DNA of 64,000 bases from Sulfurospirillum sp001602955 (GTDB taxonomy: Bacteria; Campylobacterota; Campylobacteria; Campylobacterales; Sulfurospirillaceae): assembly GCA_001602955.1 (NCBI GenBank), contig LVAC01000008.1, positions 112,699-176,698 on the forward strand. Reading direction: 5' to 3'. The notes beneath the pieces are model-generated. The model saw only the letters and a list, made by a program, of their open reading frames with translations. It was not told where the DNA came from and searched no databases. Made by a program: the position numbers and the translations under genes. Within the stretch, counting starts at the first letter, position 1. Every line of letters begins with the position of its first letter. Below, one piece after another: positions 9,029 through 17,140 of this stretch.

Positions 9029-10267
9029 ATGAAAAAAATTGTAATGTCCTATTTTACACGCATTTATCTAATAAAAGCCTTTCTTATCGCTTCATGCCTC
9101 TCCGCCTTCATCTATTTCGCCTATGCAAACCTTACAATCCCCATGATAAATTCCCTGCTTGCGGGCATCGGATTCTACCTTTTGTTGGGCGAAAATCGTA
9201 TCGTCTATTTTTGGAGCGGTTTTTTCATCGGTATTTTATGGTTTTATTGGATTAGCTTTAGCTTTGTCTACTACGATTTGGCGTTTCTTATTCCTTTAAT
9301 TATCCTAAGCGTCGCGTTGGCGTACGCGTTTCTTTTTTGGCTGATTGCGCGCATCAGCACTTTTCCCATCGTCCAAAGCACGCTTCTCGTTACGACGATT
9401 TTTATCGCGCCGTTTGAGTTTAATTGGTTCAAACTCGATCTCTTGTTCCTCGACAGTTATATGAAGCCGACATGGTGGGCTCTTTGGCTTTTTCTTGTGG
9501 CGATTTCTCTGTTGAAAATGCCCACAAAAGCCTTCAAACTCATTGCGATCATTCCGTTTCTTGCGTCTTTGAACTACCCTCTAGAATCCTTACATGTAAG
9601 CATTCCGCCGCTCAAAGCGACACTGCCTACGACGAACGTTCCTCAGTCGCAACGTTGGGATAGAGCGTATCAAGAAGCCGCATTGGACGAAAATTTTCGG
9701 CTGATCGAAACGGCGATTCAAAACGGCGACGAGCTGATCGTTTTGCCTGAGAGTGCCTTTCCGATGTATTTGAATCGTGCCTTACCCGTGATCGAAAAGC
9801 TCAAATCTTACTCCCGACAAATCGCCATCGTTGCGGGAGCACTGACGTACGAAGAGAACGTCGGCTATTACAATTCATCGTATTTTTTTGCCGACGGCAC
9901 GATGCAAATCGCCCATAAAATTATTTTAGTGCCTTTCGGCGAAGAGGTTCCTTTACCCGAATGGATCGTCAAAATCGTTAATCGACTCTTTTTCGACGGC
10001 GCGCAAGATTATCAAAAAGCAAAAACACCGCAAGATTTCGTCATTCAAGGAACGACCTTTAGAAGTGCTATTTGTTTTGAAGCTACCAGAGATGAACTGT
10101 TTGAAGGAAATCCGCGTTATATGATCGCCATAAGCAACAATGCGTGGTTTGAACCTTCCATCGAACAAACCCTGCAACACCTGTTACTTCGTTATTATGC
10201 GGCAAAATACCAAACGGTAATCTATCATGCCGCTAACGGCGGTATCAGCGGTATTATCTTACCGTAA
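9029..10267 (+). CDS. lnt: Apolipoprotein N-acyltransferase
   Basis: Inner-membrane enzyme that adds the third acyl chain to the N-terminal cysteine of lipoproteins before Lol sorting. The 412-residue protein has about six N-terminal membrane helices, a C-N hydrolase (nitrilase) domain, and little after it. The catalytic triad is visible: Glu in VLPESAFPM, Lys in AHKIILVPFGEE and Cys in SAICFEATRDE. I took the ATG at 9029; the frame stays open upstream through antisense yajC, but that extension is hydrophilic and overlaps yajC. At 412 residues it is shorter than E. coli Lnt (512), which is usual for Campylobacterota. It is a functional partner of the lipoproteins encoded nearby (lptE and the TlpA-like protein). 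Confidence 0.93.
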   Translation: MKKIVMSYFTRIYLIKAFLIASCLSAFIYFAYANLTIPMINSLLAGIGFYLLLGENRIVYFWSGFFIGILWFYWISFSFVYYDLAFLIPLIILSVALAYAFLFWLIARISTFPIVQSTLLVTTIFIAPFEFNWFKLDLLFLDSYMKPTWWALWLFLVAISLLKMPTKAFKLIAIIPFLASLNYPLESLHVSIPPLKATLPTTNVPQSQRWDRAYQEAALDENFRLIETAIQNGDELIVLPESAFPMYLNRALPVIEKLKSYSRQIAIVAGALTYEENVGYYNSSYFFADGTMQIAHKIILVPFGEEVPLPEWIVKIVNRLFFDGAQDYQKAKTPQDFVIQGTTFRSAICFEATRDELFEGNPRYMIAISNNAWFEPSIEQTLQHLLLRYYAAKYQTVIYHAANGGISGIILP

Positions 10268-10285
10268 AGACGCCGCGGCGTCTTT
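10266..10285. terminator. Bidirectional hairpin between convergent lnt and metK
   Basis: A perfect 20-bp palindrome (AAAGACGCC-GC-GGCGTCTTT) starts at the lnt stop codon and lies between the convergent ends of lnt and metK. It is immediately followed by a copy of the dispersed TTACATGTAA word. Terminator function on both strands is inferred; the T-rich tail is short. Confidence 0.65.
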
Positions 10286-10316
10286 ACATGTAAGCTTGTT
10301 GCGATCTGAGTGTTTT

Positions 10317-11534
10317 TTATTTTTTGAGATTTTTAAACAATTCGACGGCGTCGAGTTGTTCCCACGGATAGTCGCTCTGACCGACTTGTCCGCGTGCCGC
10401 GACGTCGGCATACAAAAACGTATCGGGACCTGGTTTGTCCAATCCAAATTTACGCGTAATCCAACGAGGCGTTAAACTGAAGGTTTCGTAAACGAATTGC
10501 GAAAGCTCGTCGTCACCGATACGCGTAAACGTTCCGAAGGTATCGACCGAAACCGAAACGGGTTTTGCTACGCCGATCGCGTAGGAGAGTTGAACGGAGC
10601 ATTTTTTCGCCAAACCCGCCGCAACGATATTTTTCGCAATCCAACGTCCGGCATAAAGACCGCTACGATCTACTTTCGTATAATCTTTACTCGATTGCGC
10701 GCCGCCGCCGATAGGAGAATAACCGCCGAAGCTATCGACGATGAGCTTGCGTCCGGTTAAACCCGAATCGTGAAGCGAACTATGGTTGACGTAACGTCCG
10801 GTAGGATTGATGTGAATAATCGTATTGTTCGGATCGTAAAGCTCCGTAGGTAGCCCCGTATCGTCGATGAGACCTTTTATCAACGAACGCACTTCTTCGA
10901 TCGTCATATTTTCGTTGGAAGGAGCCGAAACGACGATCGTATGAATACGCTGAGGCTTGCACTCTTCAAAATTTTTTTTCGTACCGTAATCAACGGTCAC
11001 TTGCGTTTTAATATCAACCCCGAGTTTATGGTTGTGAATCAAAGCGTAGTTATACACTTTATCGCACAACATACGTGCGTACGTAATCGCGGCGGGCATC
11101 AAATCCGCCGTTTCGCACGAAGCAAATCCAAACATAATGCCTTGATCGCCCGCACCGATCTCGCCGCTTTCTTGATCGACGCCTTGATTAATGTCGCTAC
11201 TTTGTTGATTGAGTAATACTTGCACTTTAAGATCGTCCGGATGGAGGCATTGCGCTTTGGTAAATGCCGATTTGCCGTTATAGCCGATCTTAATCAGCGC
11301 GTCTTTGACGATTTTTTCATAATCTTCAAACGAAAGAATCGTTTTGGTATTGACTTCGCCGCCGATGACGACGTGTTTGCCCGCAACGAAAACTTCGCTG
11401 GCGACGCGTGAATTGCTATCGTTGATTAAAAGCGTATCGACGATGCTGTCGGCGATAATATCCGCGCATTTGTCCGGATGTCCGGGGCTAACGACTTCTG
11501 AGGTAAAAAGGTAGTGTTGTTGAGTGTGTTCCAT
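10317..11534 (-). CDS. metK: S-adenosylmethionine synthetase
   Basis: Makes SAM from methionine and ATP in the cytoplasm. The start at 11534 gives 405 residues, normal for the family; the longer frame upstream is a low-complexity leader and not conserved protein. Conserved segments visible are VVSPGHPDKCADIIAD near the N-terminus (ATP and Mg site), GAGDQGIMFGFA (substrate loop), and GGGAQSSKDYTKVDRSG with YAGRWIAKNI (P-loop-like and metal-binding region). It is transcribed alone, from a promoter with a long repeat-bearing leader, and ends at the convergent hairpin shared with lnt. Confidence 0.97.
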   Translation of the reverse strand: MEHTQQHYLFTSEVVSPGHPDKCADIIADSIVDTLLINDSNSRVASEVFVAGKHVVIGGEVNTKTILSFEDYEKIVKDALIKIGYNGKSAFTKAQCLHPDDLKVQVLLNQQSSDINQGVDQESGEIGAGDQGIMFGFASCETADLMPAAITYARMLCDKVYNYALIHNHKLGVDIKTQVTVDYGTKKNFEECKPQRIHTIVVSAPSNENMTIEEVRSLIKGLIDDTGLPTELYDPNNTIIHINPTGRYVNHSSLHDSGLTGRKLIVDSFGGYSPIGGGAQSSKDYTKVDRSGLYAGRWIAKNIVAAGLAKKCSVQLSYAIGVAKPVSVSVDTFGTFTRIGDDELSQFVYETFSLTPRWITRKFGLDKPGPDTFLYADVAARGQVGQSDYPWEQLDAVELFKNLKK

Positions 11535-11755
11535 GTTTGTTTTCCATTTCTTTGTTTTCCTATTTTCAGACTCGCTTACGTGTCCGAAAACTTGTTTTCC
11601 ATCCTTTTGTTTTCCATTTATGGTTTCACGAGAAGAGAAACATAAAATAAAAGTAAAAGTTTGAACCAAGGCTTTAAAAAGCCCGCCGCCGCTAAAACCG
11701 TGAATGCATCATACTCTTTTTTTTATAAACTAATCTTAGACGCTTCAACGACCGC
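11535..11755 (-). promoter_or_regulatory. metK promoter and repeat-bearing 5' leader
   Basis: On the minus strand a -10-like TATGAT (11708-11713) would start a leader of about 165 nt. The leader holds an inverted repeat GGCTTT/AAAGCC (about 11671-11684), then repeats of the word GGAAAACAA, three of them as ATGGAAAACAA, and an imperfect hairpin pairing TTTTCGGAC with GTCTGAAAA. I recognise no known SAM riboswitch class. The layout suggests post-transcriptional control but does not prove it. Confidence 0.45.
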
Positions 11756-12478
11756 TTAAAGCTTCAACGCTTCTAAAGGCTCCGATGAGACAGGATTGTT
11801 CCACGTTTGAATCGTCTTTTTATTTACCGTCTCGTGGAGAAAGCCCAAAAACGTCTCACGGCTTATTTCGATCGCTCCTAAGGATTTGAGATGATCGGTC
11901 GGTAATTGGCAATCGATAAAATCGCCTCCCAACGCATCTATTTTTCGACAAAGTCCGACCAAGGCGGCTTTAGAAGCATCGCGTCTTGTTGAGAACATCG
12001 ACTCGCCGCAAAACATACCGCCCAAATGCAACCCGTACAAACCGCCGACCAACGCCCCCTCGAAAAACGTTTCGACCGAATGGGCAAAGCCTTTGACATG
12101 TAAGTCGCAAAACGCTTCGATTAACGCTTCGCTGATCCAGCTGTTTTGTCCCTTTTGCAACCGTGTTTGCCAACATTGACGCATCACCGTTTCAAAACAG
12201 GTGTCGTAGCGAATCTCAAAATGTTTGAGGCTTTTGGTTAAACTTTTGGAAATTTTTATCGCACTCGGATAAAGGATGAGTCGTGGGTCGGGAGACCACC
12301 ATAACACCGGATCGCCCTCGTTGAACCACGGAAAAATGCCTTGCTCGTAAGCGCGTAACAAGCGATCGGAATTCAAATCGCCGCCCCATGCTAAAAGTCC
12401 CTCTTCACTCGCGCAATGAGGATCGGGAAACGTATGCTCGCGCGGGTGCAGTTTGGGAATAAGAATTTTAGTTGCCAC
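11756..12478 (-). CDS. aat: Leucyl/phenylalanyl-tRNA-protein transferase
   Basis: Transfers Leu or Phe from charged tRNA onto proteins with N-terminal Lys or Arg, creating N-degrons read by ClpS and degraded by ClpAP. The 240-residue protein has the family segments PWFNEGDPVLWWSPDPR, GGLYGLHLGGMFCGESMFS (catalytic core) and DCQLPTDHLKSLGA. It overlaps clpA by 11 bp and closes a clpS-clpA-aat operon, so the enzyme that makes the degron, the adaptor that binds it and the unfoldase are co-expressed. Confidence 0.96.
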   Translation of the reverse strand: MATKILIPKLHPREHTFPDPHCASEEGLLAWGGDLNSDRLLRAYEQGIFPWFNEGDPVLWWSPDPRLILYPSAIKISKSLTKSLKHFEIRYDTCFETVMRQCWQTRLQKGQNSWISEALIEAFCDLHVKGFAHSVETFFEGALVGGLYGLHLGGMFCGESMFSTRRDASKAALVGLCRKIDALGGDFIDCQLPTDHLKSLGAIEISRETFLGFLHETVNKKTIQTWNNPVSSEPLEALKL

Positions 12479-14669
12479 CGCTGTACGTGAAGACCAATTG
12501 ATCGGCTTTACAATCGATACGGCAAAGCCCGCCGTTTTTTAACCGACCGAAAAGCACCTCTTCCGAAAGGGTTGTTTTAATGCGCTCGGCGATCACGCGA
12601 CGCATCACGCGCGCACCCATCTCTTTGCTGTAACCCTCCGCGGCAAGGTATTTTTTCGCCGCCGGCGTGGCTTGAATTTCGACATGTTTGTTTTTAAGCT
12701 GCTCGCCAAGTTCGTTTAACATCTTCTCCACGACATGAATCATCACGGATTCGCTCAAAGGCGCAAAATGAATCACCTCATCCAATCGGTTTCTAAACTC
12801 GGGAGAAAAAAACTCTTTAATCGCATGATCCGTTCGCGAACTCTCGCTCTTGGTAAAGCCCATCGTCGGTGCTTCTTTCGTTCCCAGATTGGAAGTCATA
12901 ATGATGATAACGTTGCGAAAATCGATCTTGGTTCCGTTATTGTCCGTCAACGTCGCGCTGTCAAAGATTTGGAGCAAAATGTTCAGCATATCGGGATGCG
13001 CTTTTTCGATTTCGTCTAAGAGTAATACGGTATACGGGTGCTTTTTGATCGCTTCGCTGAGCTGTCCGCCCTCATCGTAACCGACATATCCCGGAGGTGC
13101 GCCGATCAGGCGGCTGACGGTATGTTTTTCCATGTATTCGCTCATATCGTAACGCTCGAAATGGACGCCCAATTCATACGCAAGCTGTTTGGCGACTTCG
13201 GTTTTTCCAACGCCCGTAGGCCCTGCAAATAAAAACGCTCCGATCGGTGCGGTCGGATTTCCAAGTCCCGCACGGCTACGTTTGATCGCTTTTGCCAACG
13301 CCTCGATCGCGGCGTCTTGTCCAAAAATTTTCGCTTTAAGGTGCGCTTCTAAATGTTGCATAATCTCGCCCTCGTCTTTGCTGACGTTCGGACTTGGGAT
13401 ATGAGCTACGCGTGAGAGTACGGCTTCAATGTCGCTCATTTCCACGACTTTTTTACGTTTTTTCGCTAGATGAAACGACGCCCCCACTTCATCGATCAGA
13501 TCGATCGCCGAATCGGGTAAAAATTTATCGTTGATATACTTTTTCGCCAACTCGACCGATGCGCGAATCACTTCATTCGGGTATTTGACGCCGTGGTGCT
13601 TCTCGTAACTGCTTTTCAACCCTTTTAAGATCAAAAACGAGTCTTCGATGCTCGGCTCTAAAACGTCGATTTTGGCAAAACGACGGCTGAGTGCTTTATC
13701 TTTATCGAAGAAATTACGAAACTCTCCGTACGTCGTCGCGCCGATACACCGAATTTTTCCCGACGCTAAAGAGGGTTTTAACAAATTGGAAAGGTCCATC
13801 GAACCGCTTCCGGTTGCACCCGCTCCCACAATCGTATGAATTTCGTCGATAAATAAGATCGCCCCTTTTTTTTGCTCCAGTTCGCTCAAAATCTCCTTGA
13901 GACGTTTCTCAAAATCACCTCGATACTTGGTTCCTGAGAGCAAAGAGCCCATATCAAGGGCATAAACGGGTGTGTTTTTCAAAATTTCGGGAACGGTATT
14001 TTCGCTGATTTTTTTGGCCAAACCTTCCACGATCGCCGTTTTGCCCACGCCGGGTTCTCCGACTAAGATCGGATTGTTTTTCTTTCTGCGACACAACACT
14101 TGCATCACACGGGCGACTTCTTCGCTTCGTCCGATCAGCGGATCGATTTGATGAGATTTGGCTAAAGCGATAAGATCGAGCGTGTATTTTGCCAAAGCAC
14201 TTTCGCCCGCTTCTTCGTCGTTTTCGCTCTTTTTGTGTTCCGGAGTGCTCAGGGCCGTTACCTCTTCGGTAATCAAGAGTTTGTCCGCGCCTTGTTGAAC
14301 CAAAAGCGAAACGCAAAAAGCGTTAGGTTCGTCCATCATCGCGATCAAAAGATCGTAGACGTTCGCTTCGCTTTTCCCCGCACTTTTGACATGTAACATC
14401 ATGGTTTCGATGACGCGCGTTAACGCGACCGTTTCAACGGGCTCGTAATTCTCTTCATTCGGTACGATTTGGGGATGTGCGGCAAAATATTTTTCCATAG
14501 AGCGTTGCAAGAACGTAATGCTTAAGCCGCAATTGATCAGAAGATCGACGATACTCTCGTTGCTTAAAAGCGCGTAAAAAAGATGATCGATCGTGATATA
14601 TTCATAGCGATGTTTGCGAACGAACGTCATCGCGTCGTTGAAAACGAAGTTGAGTTCTTGGCTAACCAT
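12468..14669 (-). CDS. clpA: ATP-dependent Clp protease ATPase subunit ClpA
   Basis: Hexameric AAA+ unfoldase that feeds ClpP. Order of parts: N-terminal Clp repeat domain (about 1-140, the ClpS docking site), AAA-1 with Walker A VGEPGVGKTAIVEG and Walker B ILFIDEIHTIVGAG, and AAA-2 with FAGPTGVGKTEVAKQ and VLLLDEIEKAHPD. The short spacer between the AAA domains, without a ClpB-type coiled-coil, identifies ClpA. I chose the ATG at 14669 (733 residues) over 14678 because AAAGGA lies eight bases before it. It follows clpS closely and overlaps aat. Confidence 0.95.
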   Translation of the reverse strand: MVSQELNFVFNDAMTFVRKHRYEYITIDHLFYALLSNESIVDLLINCGLSITFLQRSMEKYFAAHPQIVPNEENYEPVETVALTRVIETMMLHVKSAGKSEANVYDLLIAMMDEPNAFCVSLLVQQGADKLLITEEVTALSTPEHKKSENDEEAGESALAKYTLDLIALAKSHQIDPLIGRSEEVARVMQVLCRRKKNNPILVGEPGVGKTAIVEGLAKKISENTVPEILKNTPVYALDMGSLLSGTKYRGDFEKRLKEILSELEQKKGAILFIDEIHTIVGAGATGSGSMDLSNLLKPSLASGKIRCIGATTYGEFRNFFDKDKALSRRFAKIDVLEPSIEDSFLILKGLKSSYEKHHGVKYPNEVIRASVELAKKYINDKFLPDSAIDLIDEVGASFHLAKKRKKVVEMSDIEAVLSRVAHIPSPNVSKDEGEIMQHLEAHLKAKIFGQDAAIEALAKAIKRSRAGLGNPTAPIGAFLFAGPTGVGKTEVAKQLAYELGVHFERYDMSEYMEKHTVSRLIGAPPGYVGYDEGGQLSEAIKKHPYTVLLLDEIEKAHPDMLNILLQIFDSATLTDNNGTKIDFRNVIIIMTSNLGTKEAPTMGFTKSESSRTDHAIKEFFSPEFRNRLDEVIHFAPLSESVMIHVVEKMLNELGEQLKNKHVEIQATPAAKKYLAAEGYSKEMGARVMRRVIAERIKTTLSEEVLFGRLKNGGLCRIDCKADQLVFTYSGGN

Positions 14670-14682
14670 TTTTTTCATCCTT

Positions 14683-14994
14683 TCAATCTTCTTCCATGAC
14701 GGCGCGAAGAGGAAATTTTTCCTCTTTCGCCATTTTGCGCACGCGTGCCACTTTGGTTTCGGCGATTTCGTAAACGTAAACGCCGCATAAGCCTTTGCCT
14801 TGTTCGTGCACGTTTAACATAATTTCGGCAGCTTTTTCAAAACGATGATGAAAGACTTGCATCAAGACTTTAATCACAAAATCCATACTGCTGTAATCGT
14901 CGTTTAAAAGCAAAACTTTATAGAGTTTAGGCTCTTGAACCCTGATCGCCTCGGCAGTGTCGTTTTGAACTTCCCCTTGCGCCTTTGAATGCAT
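14683..14994 (-). CDS. clpS: ClpS adaptor protein
   Basis: Adaptor that binds N-terminal Leu, Phe, Tyr or Trp and hands the substrate to ClpA. The 103-residue protein has a flexible N-terminal tail and the ClpS fold with KVLLLNDDYSSMDFV (Asn-Asp-Asp plus the gating Met), MLNVHEQGKG (pocket Met and His) and GVYVYEIAETKV. All pocket residues expected in a proteobacterial ClpS appear present. It lies 6 bp after a thioredoxin-like lipoprotein gene and just before clpA. Confidence 0.95.
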   Translation of the reverse strand: MHSKAQGEVQNDTAEAIRVQEPKLYKVLLLNDDYSSMDFVIKVLMQVFHHRFEKAAEIMLNVHEQGKGLCGVYVYEIAETKVARVRKMAKEEKFPLRAVMEED

Positions 14995-15000
14995 ATTTTC

Positions 15001-15606
15001 CTACTTTTCCACGATACGGTCGATGTCGCGTTGAATCACGTCCAAACCGACTTTACCGATGTAAAATTTAGTGTCGGGAAGATTCGTGTAAATATCCCGA
15101 ACGTTTTGATAAACGCCTTTTTTCAGAACGACTTTAAAAGGGACTTGCAACGTCGCTTTATACTGAATATCACGCAAAATCGTCTCGACCAAACGTTTAT
15201 TGGTAGCCGCGTTACTGATAAAATAATAGGCGTTGTATTTCGCGGCGAAATTTTCGACCACGTACTCGTCGCTCACCTCTTCAAAGAAGTTGAGACCTAT
15301 TAACATCACGTTGTCGCTGTTTTGCAACTGAAAGTCCATCAAGGAAGGAGCTTCTTCTTGGCAAGGTGCACAAAACGTACCGAAGATATCAAACATAAGA
15401 ATCTTCTCTTCATCGTCTTCAATCACAAATCCGCCGTTTTGGCGCAAAAGCGTTATTTTCGCGCCCGAAACGCTTTTGAGCTCGACTTTATCGCCGTTTT
15501 TAAACGGTTCGACGACGCTAGGCGACGCTTTGGGAGTCGAAGAATCGCAACCGACAAAAAACGTGAGTGACATTATTGTCAAAAAAAGTCGTAAGAAATG
15601 TTTCAT
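15001..15606 (-). CDS. TlpA-like thioredoxin-fold lipoprotein
   Basis: Periplasmic redox lipoprotein, 201 residues. The signal peptide ends in lipobox FVGC (Cys19). The thioredoxin fold follows, with active site CAPC in FGTFCAPCQEEAPS, and the later part keeps the TlpA/ResA-like layout. Such proteins reduce or oxidise cysteines in exported substrates, often cytochromes; the substrate here is unknown. It is the first gene of a unit with clpS, clpA and aat, an association I would not predict from function but which also occurs in other Campylobacterota. Confidence 0.85.
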   Translation of the reverse strand: MKHFLRLFLTIMSLTFFVGCDSSTPKASPSVVEPFKNGDKVELKSVSGAKITLLRQNGGFVIEDDEEKILMFDIFGTFCAPCQEEAPSLMDFQLQNSDNVMLIGLNFFEEVSDEYVVENFAAKYNAYYFISNAATNKRLVETILRDIQYKATLQVPFKVVLKKGVYQNVRDIYTNLPDTKFYIGKVGLDVIQRDIDRIVEK

Positions 15607-15629
15607 AAGATCATCCTCATTTTTTCAAA

Positions 15630-15635
15630 ATTCTA
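15630..15635 (-). promoter_or_regulatory. -10 element for the tlpA-like/clpS/clpA/aat operon
   Basis: TAGAAT on the minus strand lies in an AT-rich stretch 24 bp upstream of the ATG at 15606, with a GAGGATG ribosome-binding site between. Campylobacterota sigma-70 promoters usually show a clear -10 and no -35, which fits. Confidence 0.5.
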
Positions 15636-15661
15636 CATGCTTTATATAAATAATATGTAAA

Positions 15662-16126
15662 TTACTCTTTATAAAGATGATTTTTGATAGCCGTTTTAGC
15701 CTCTCGTTCCGCATCTTTACGCTTCAAATCCTCGCGCTTGTCGTGCAAGTTTTTACCGCGTACCAATGCAATTTCGACTTTAACGATATTTTTGACGTTA
15801 AAGTAAACCGACAAAGGAACGATCGTCAGCCCCTCTTTTGCGACTTTAGCATCCCACTTTCGAAGTTCTTTGAGATGAAGCAATAATTTGCGATCGCTTC
15901 GTTCGTTCGGCGTAAAATGCGGATTGGCGGTACTTAAATGCGAAATATGGGCATTGAGCAAAAACGCCTCGCCCTTAATCAATCGAACAAACGAATCTTT
16001 CAGATTGATCTTGCCTTGGCGAATGGCTTTTACTTCGCTGCCTTGCAAGACGATTCCCGCTTCTAATTTTTCTAAAATTTCATAATCGTGATACGCTTTT
16101 TTATTGCGTGCAACGGGTTCACCCAT
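15662..16126 (-). CDS. smpB: tmRNA-binding protein SmpB
   Basis: Partner of tmRNA in trans-translation, which rescues stalled ribosomes and tags the product for Clp proteolysis. The 154-residue protein has NKKAYHDYEILEKLEAGIVL, the conserved GSEVKAIRQGKINLKDSF and the basic C-terminal tail with GKNLHDKREDLKRKDAERE. It closes the pcrA-truB-csrA-ispE-smpB run, with AGAGG upstream of the ATG. No ssrA (tmRNA) gene is visible in the window. Confidence 0.96.
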   Translation of the reverse strand: MGEPVARNKKAYHDYEILEKLEAGIVLQGSEVKAIRQGKINLKDSFVRLIKGEAFLLNAHISHLSTANPHFTPNERSDRKLLLHLKELRKWDAKVAKEGLTIVPLSVYFNVKNIVKVEIALVRGKNLHDKREDLKRKDAEREAKTAIKNHLYKE

Positions 16127-16139
16127 TTAAAAACCTCTT

Positions 16140-16913
16140 CTAGTGTGCTTTGATTCGAAAAAAACTGCTGCCGCTACCGCTAAAAAACCATCCTTCGTTT
16201 GCCATCGTCGGAAGCTCAGGGTAGGCTTTTAAACACGCGGCGTACAAGTCGTTGAGCCTTTGAGGTTCATACGACGCTAAAAGCTCCGCGCTTTTGCACG
16301 AAAGCATAGGCAAAGCGTCTTGCGGCGCGATCGACGCTAAAAAAAACTCCCGAAAAGTCGTATAGACGCGTGCGGTGTCGCATGCGAGATCGGGCGTGAA
16401 AACCTCAAGCTCCAATGCCTCTTCTTCGTATAATGAGACGGTTTCGCCGATGCCGCTGACGTTGGCACTTTCATAGCCAGAGGCGAAAAAAGCGACGTCG
16501 GCTCCCACGCGCGAGCCGATACGCATCATCTCTTCGTTCGATAAGAAAAGCCCTGCCCTGTCGTTTAGCATCCGTAAAAAGGTTGCCGCGTCGCTGCTTC
16601 CGCCGCCAAGACCCGCTCCCGTCGGAATTTGTTTCTTGACATGTAAGGCGTACGTTTGCATCACGCGCTCGATCTCTTTGGAAAATCCCTGCTCTTGCAA
16701 AACGCGATAGATTTTGTAAAGCGTATTGTGTTCGAGCGCACAATTAAAATCACCGACCAATTCAAACGCTTGCGTCGTTTGTTTCGGGACGAAAGAAAGC
16801 GTGTCGTACAGATCGCGAACGCGCATAAATCGGGAATAAAGTTCGTGATAGTTTCCGCGCGTACCGACGATTTTCAGAAAGATATTGACTTTAGCGTGAG
16901 CAAAATAGTGCAT
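16140..16913 (-). CDS. ispE: 4-diphosphocytidyl-2-C-methyl-D-erythritol kinase
   Basis: GHMP kinase of the MEP isoprenoid pathway. The 257-residue protein has the N-terminal AKVNIFLKI strand, the GHMP ATP loop PTGAGLGGGSSDAATFL, and the C-terminal FFSGSGSSFF motif. Its ATG shares a base with the csrA stop (TAATG). The protein is a little short for the family (E. coli 283 residues), as in other Campylobacterota. Confidence 0.94.
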   Translation of the reverse strand: MHYFAHAKVNIFLKIVGTRGNYHELYSRFMRVRDLYDTLSFVPKQTTQAFELVGDFNCALEHNTLYKIYRVLQEQGFSKEIERVMQTYALHVKKQIPTGAGLGGGSSDAATFLRMLNDRAGLFLSNEEMMRIGSRVGADVAFFASGYESANVSGIGETVSLYEEEALELEVFTPDLACDTARVYTTFREFFLASIAPQDALPMLSCKSAELLASYEPQRLNDLYAACLKAYPELPTMANEGWFFSGSGSSFFRIKAH

Positions 16914-17140
16914 TATTTGAGCTTTTGGCTGAGACTTAAAAGCAGTTCCGTTTCGACATGTCGACTGGCTTCAATGTTGCTTTGCTTGATGGCGCGCGCT
17001 AACTCTTCACGCAAAATCAACGTCTCTTTGGGCGCATCGAAACCGAGTTTCACGACGCCTTTGGAAATTTCAACGACGCGTATCGTGACGTTGTCGTTTA
17101 AAACGATGCCCTCGCCGGTTTTTCGTGTAAGTATTAACAT
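16913..17140 (-). CDS. csrA: Carbon storage regulator CsrA
   Basis: Small dimeric RNA-binding protein (75 residues) that blocks translation at GGA sites; in Campylobacter it controls flagellin and is itself held by FliW. The N-terminus MLILTRKTGEGIVL and the RNA-contacting segment ...APKETLILREEL are canonical. It overlaps truB by 7 bp and ispE by 1 bp. Its start codon lies inside a copy of the dispersed ACATGT word (17135-17142). No FliW gene is in the window. Confidence 0.96.
   Translation of the reverse strand: MLILTRKTGEGIVLNDNVTIRVVEISKGVVKLGFDAPKETLILREELARAIKQSNIEASRHVETELLLSLSQKLK

Noticed and set aside
11535..11669. 45-residue N-terminal extension of MetK
   Set aside because: It is a translation of the repeat-bearing leader; MetK proteins begin close to the FTSEVVSPGHPD motif, which follows the ATG at 11534.
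11535..11755. SAM riboswitch upstream of metK
   Set aside because: No core of SAM-I, SAM-II or SAM-IV classes could be traced; only repeats and small hairpins are seen.
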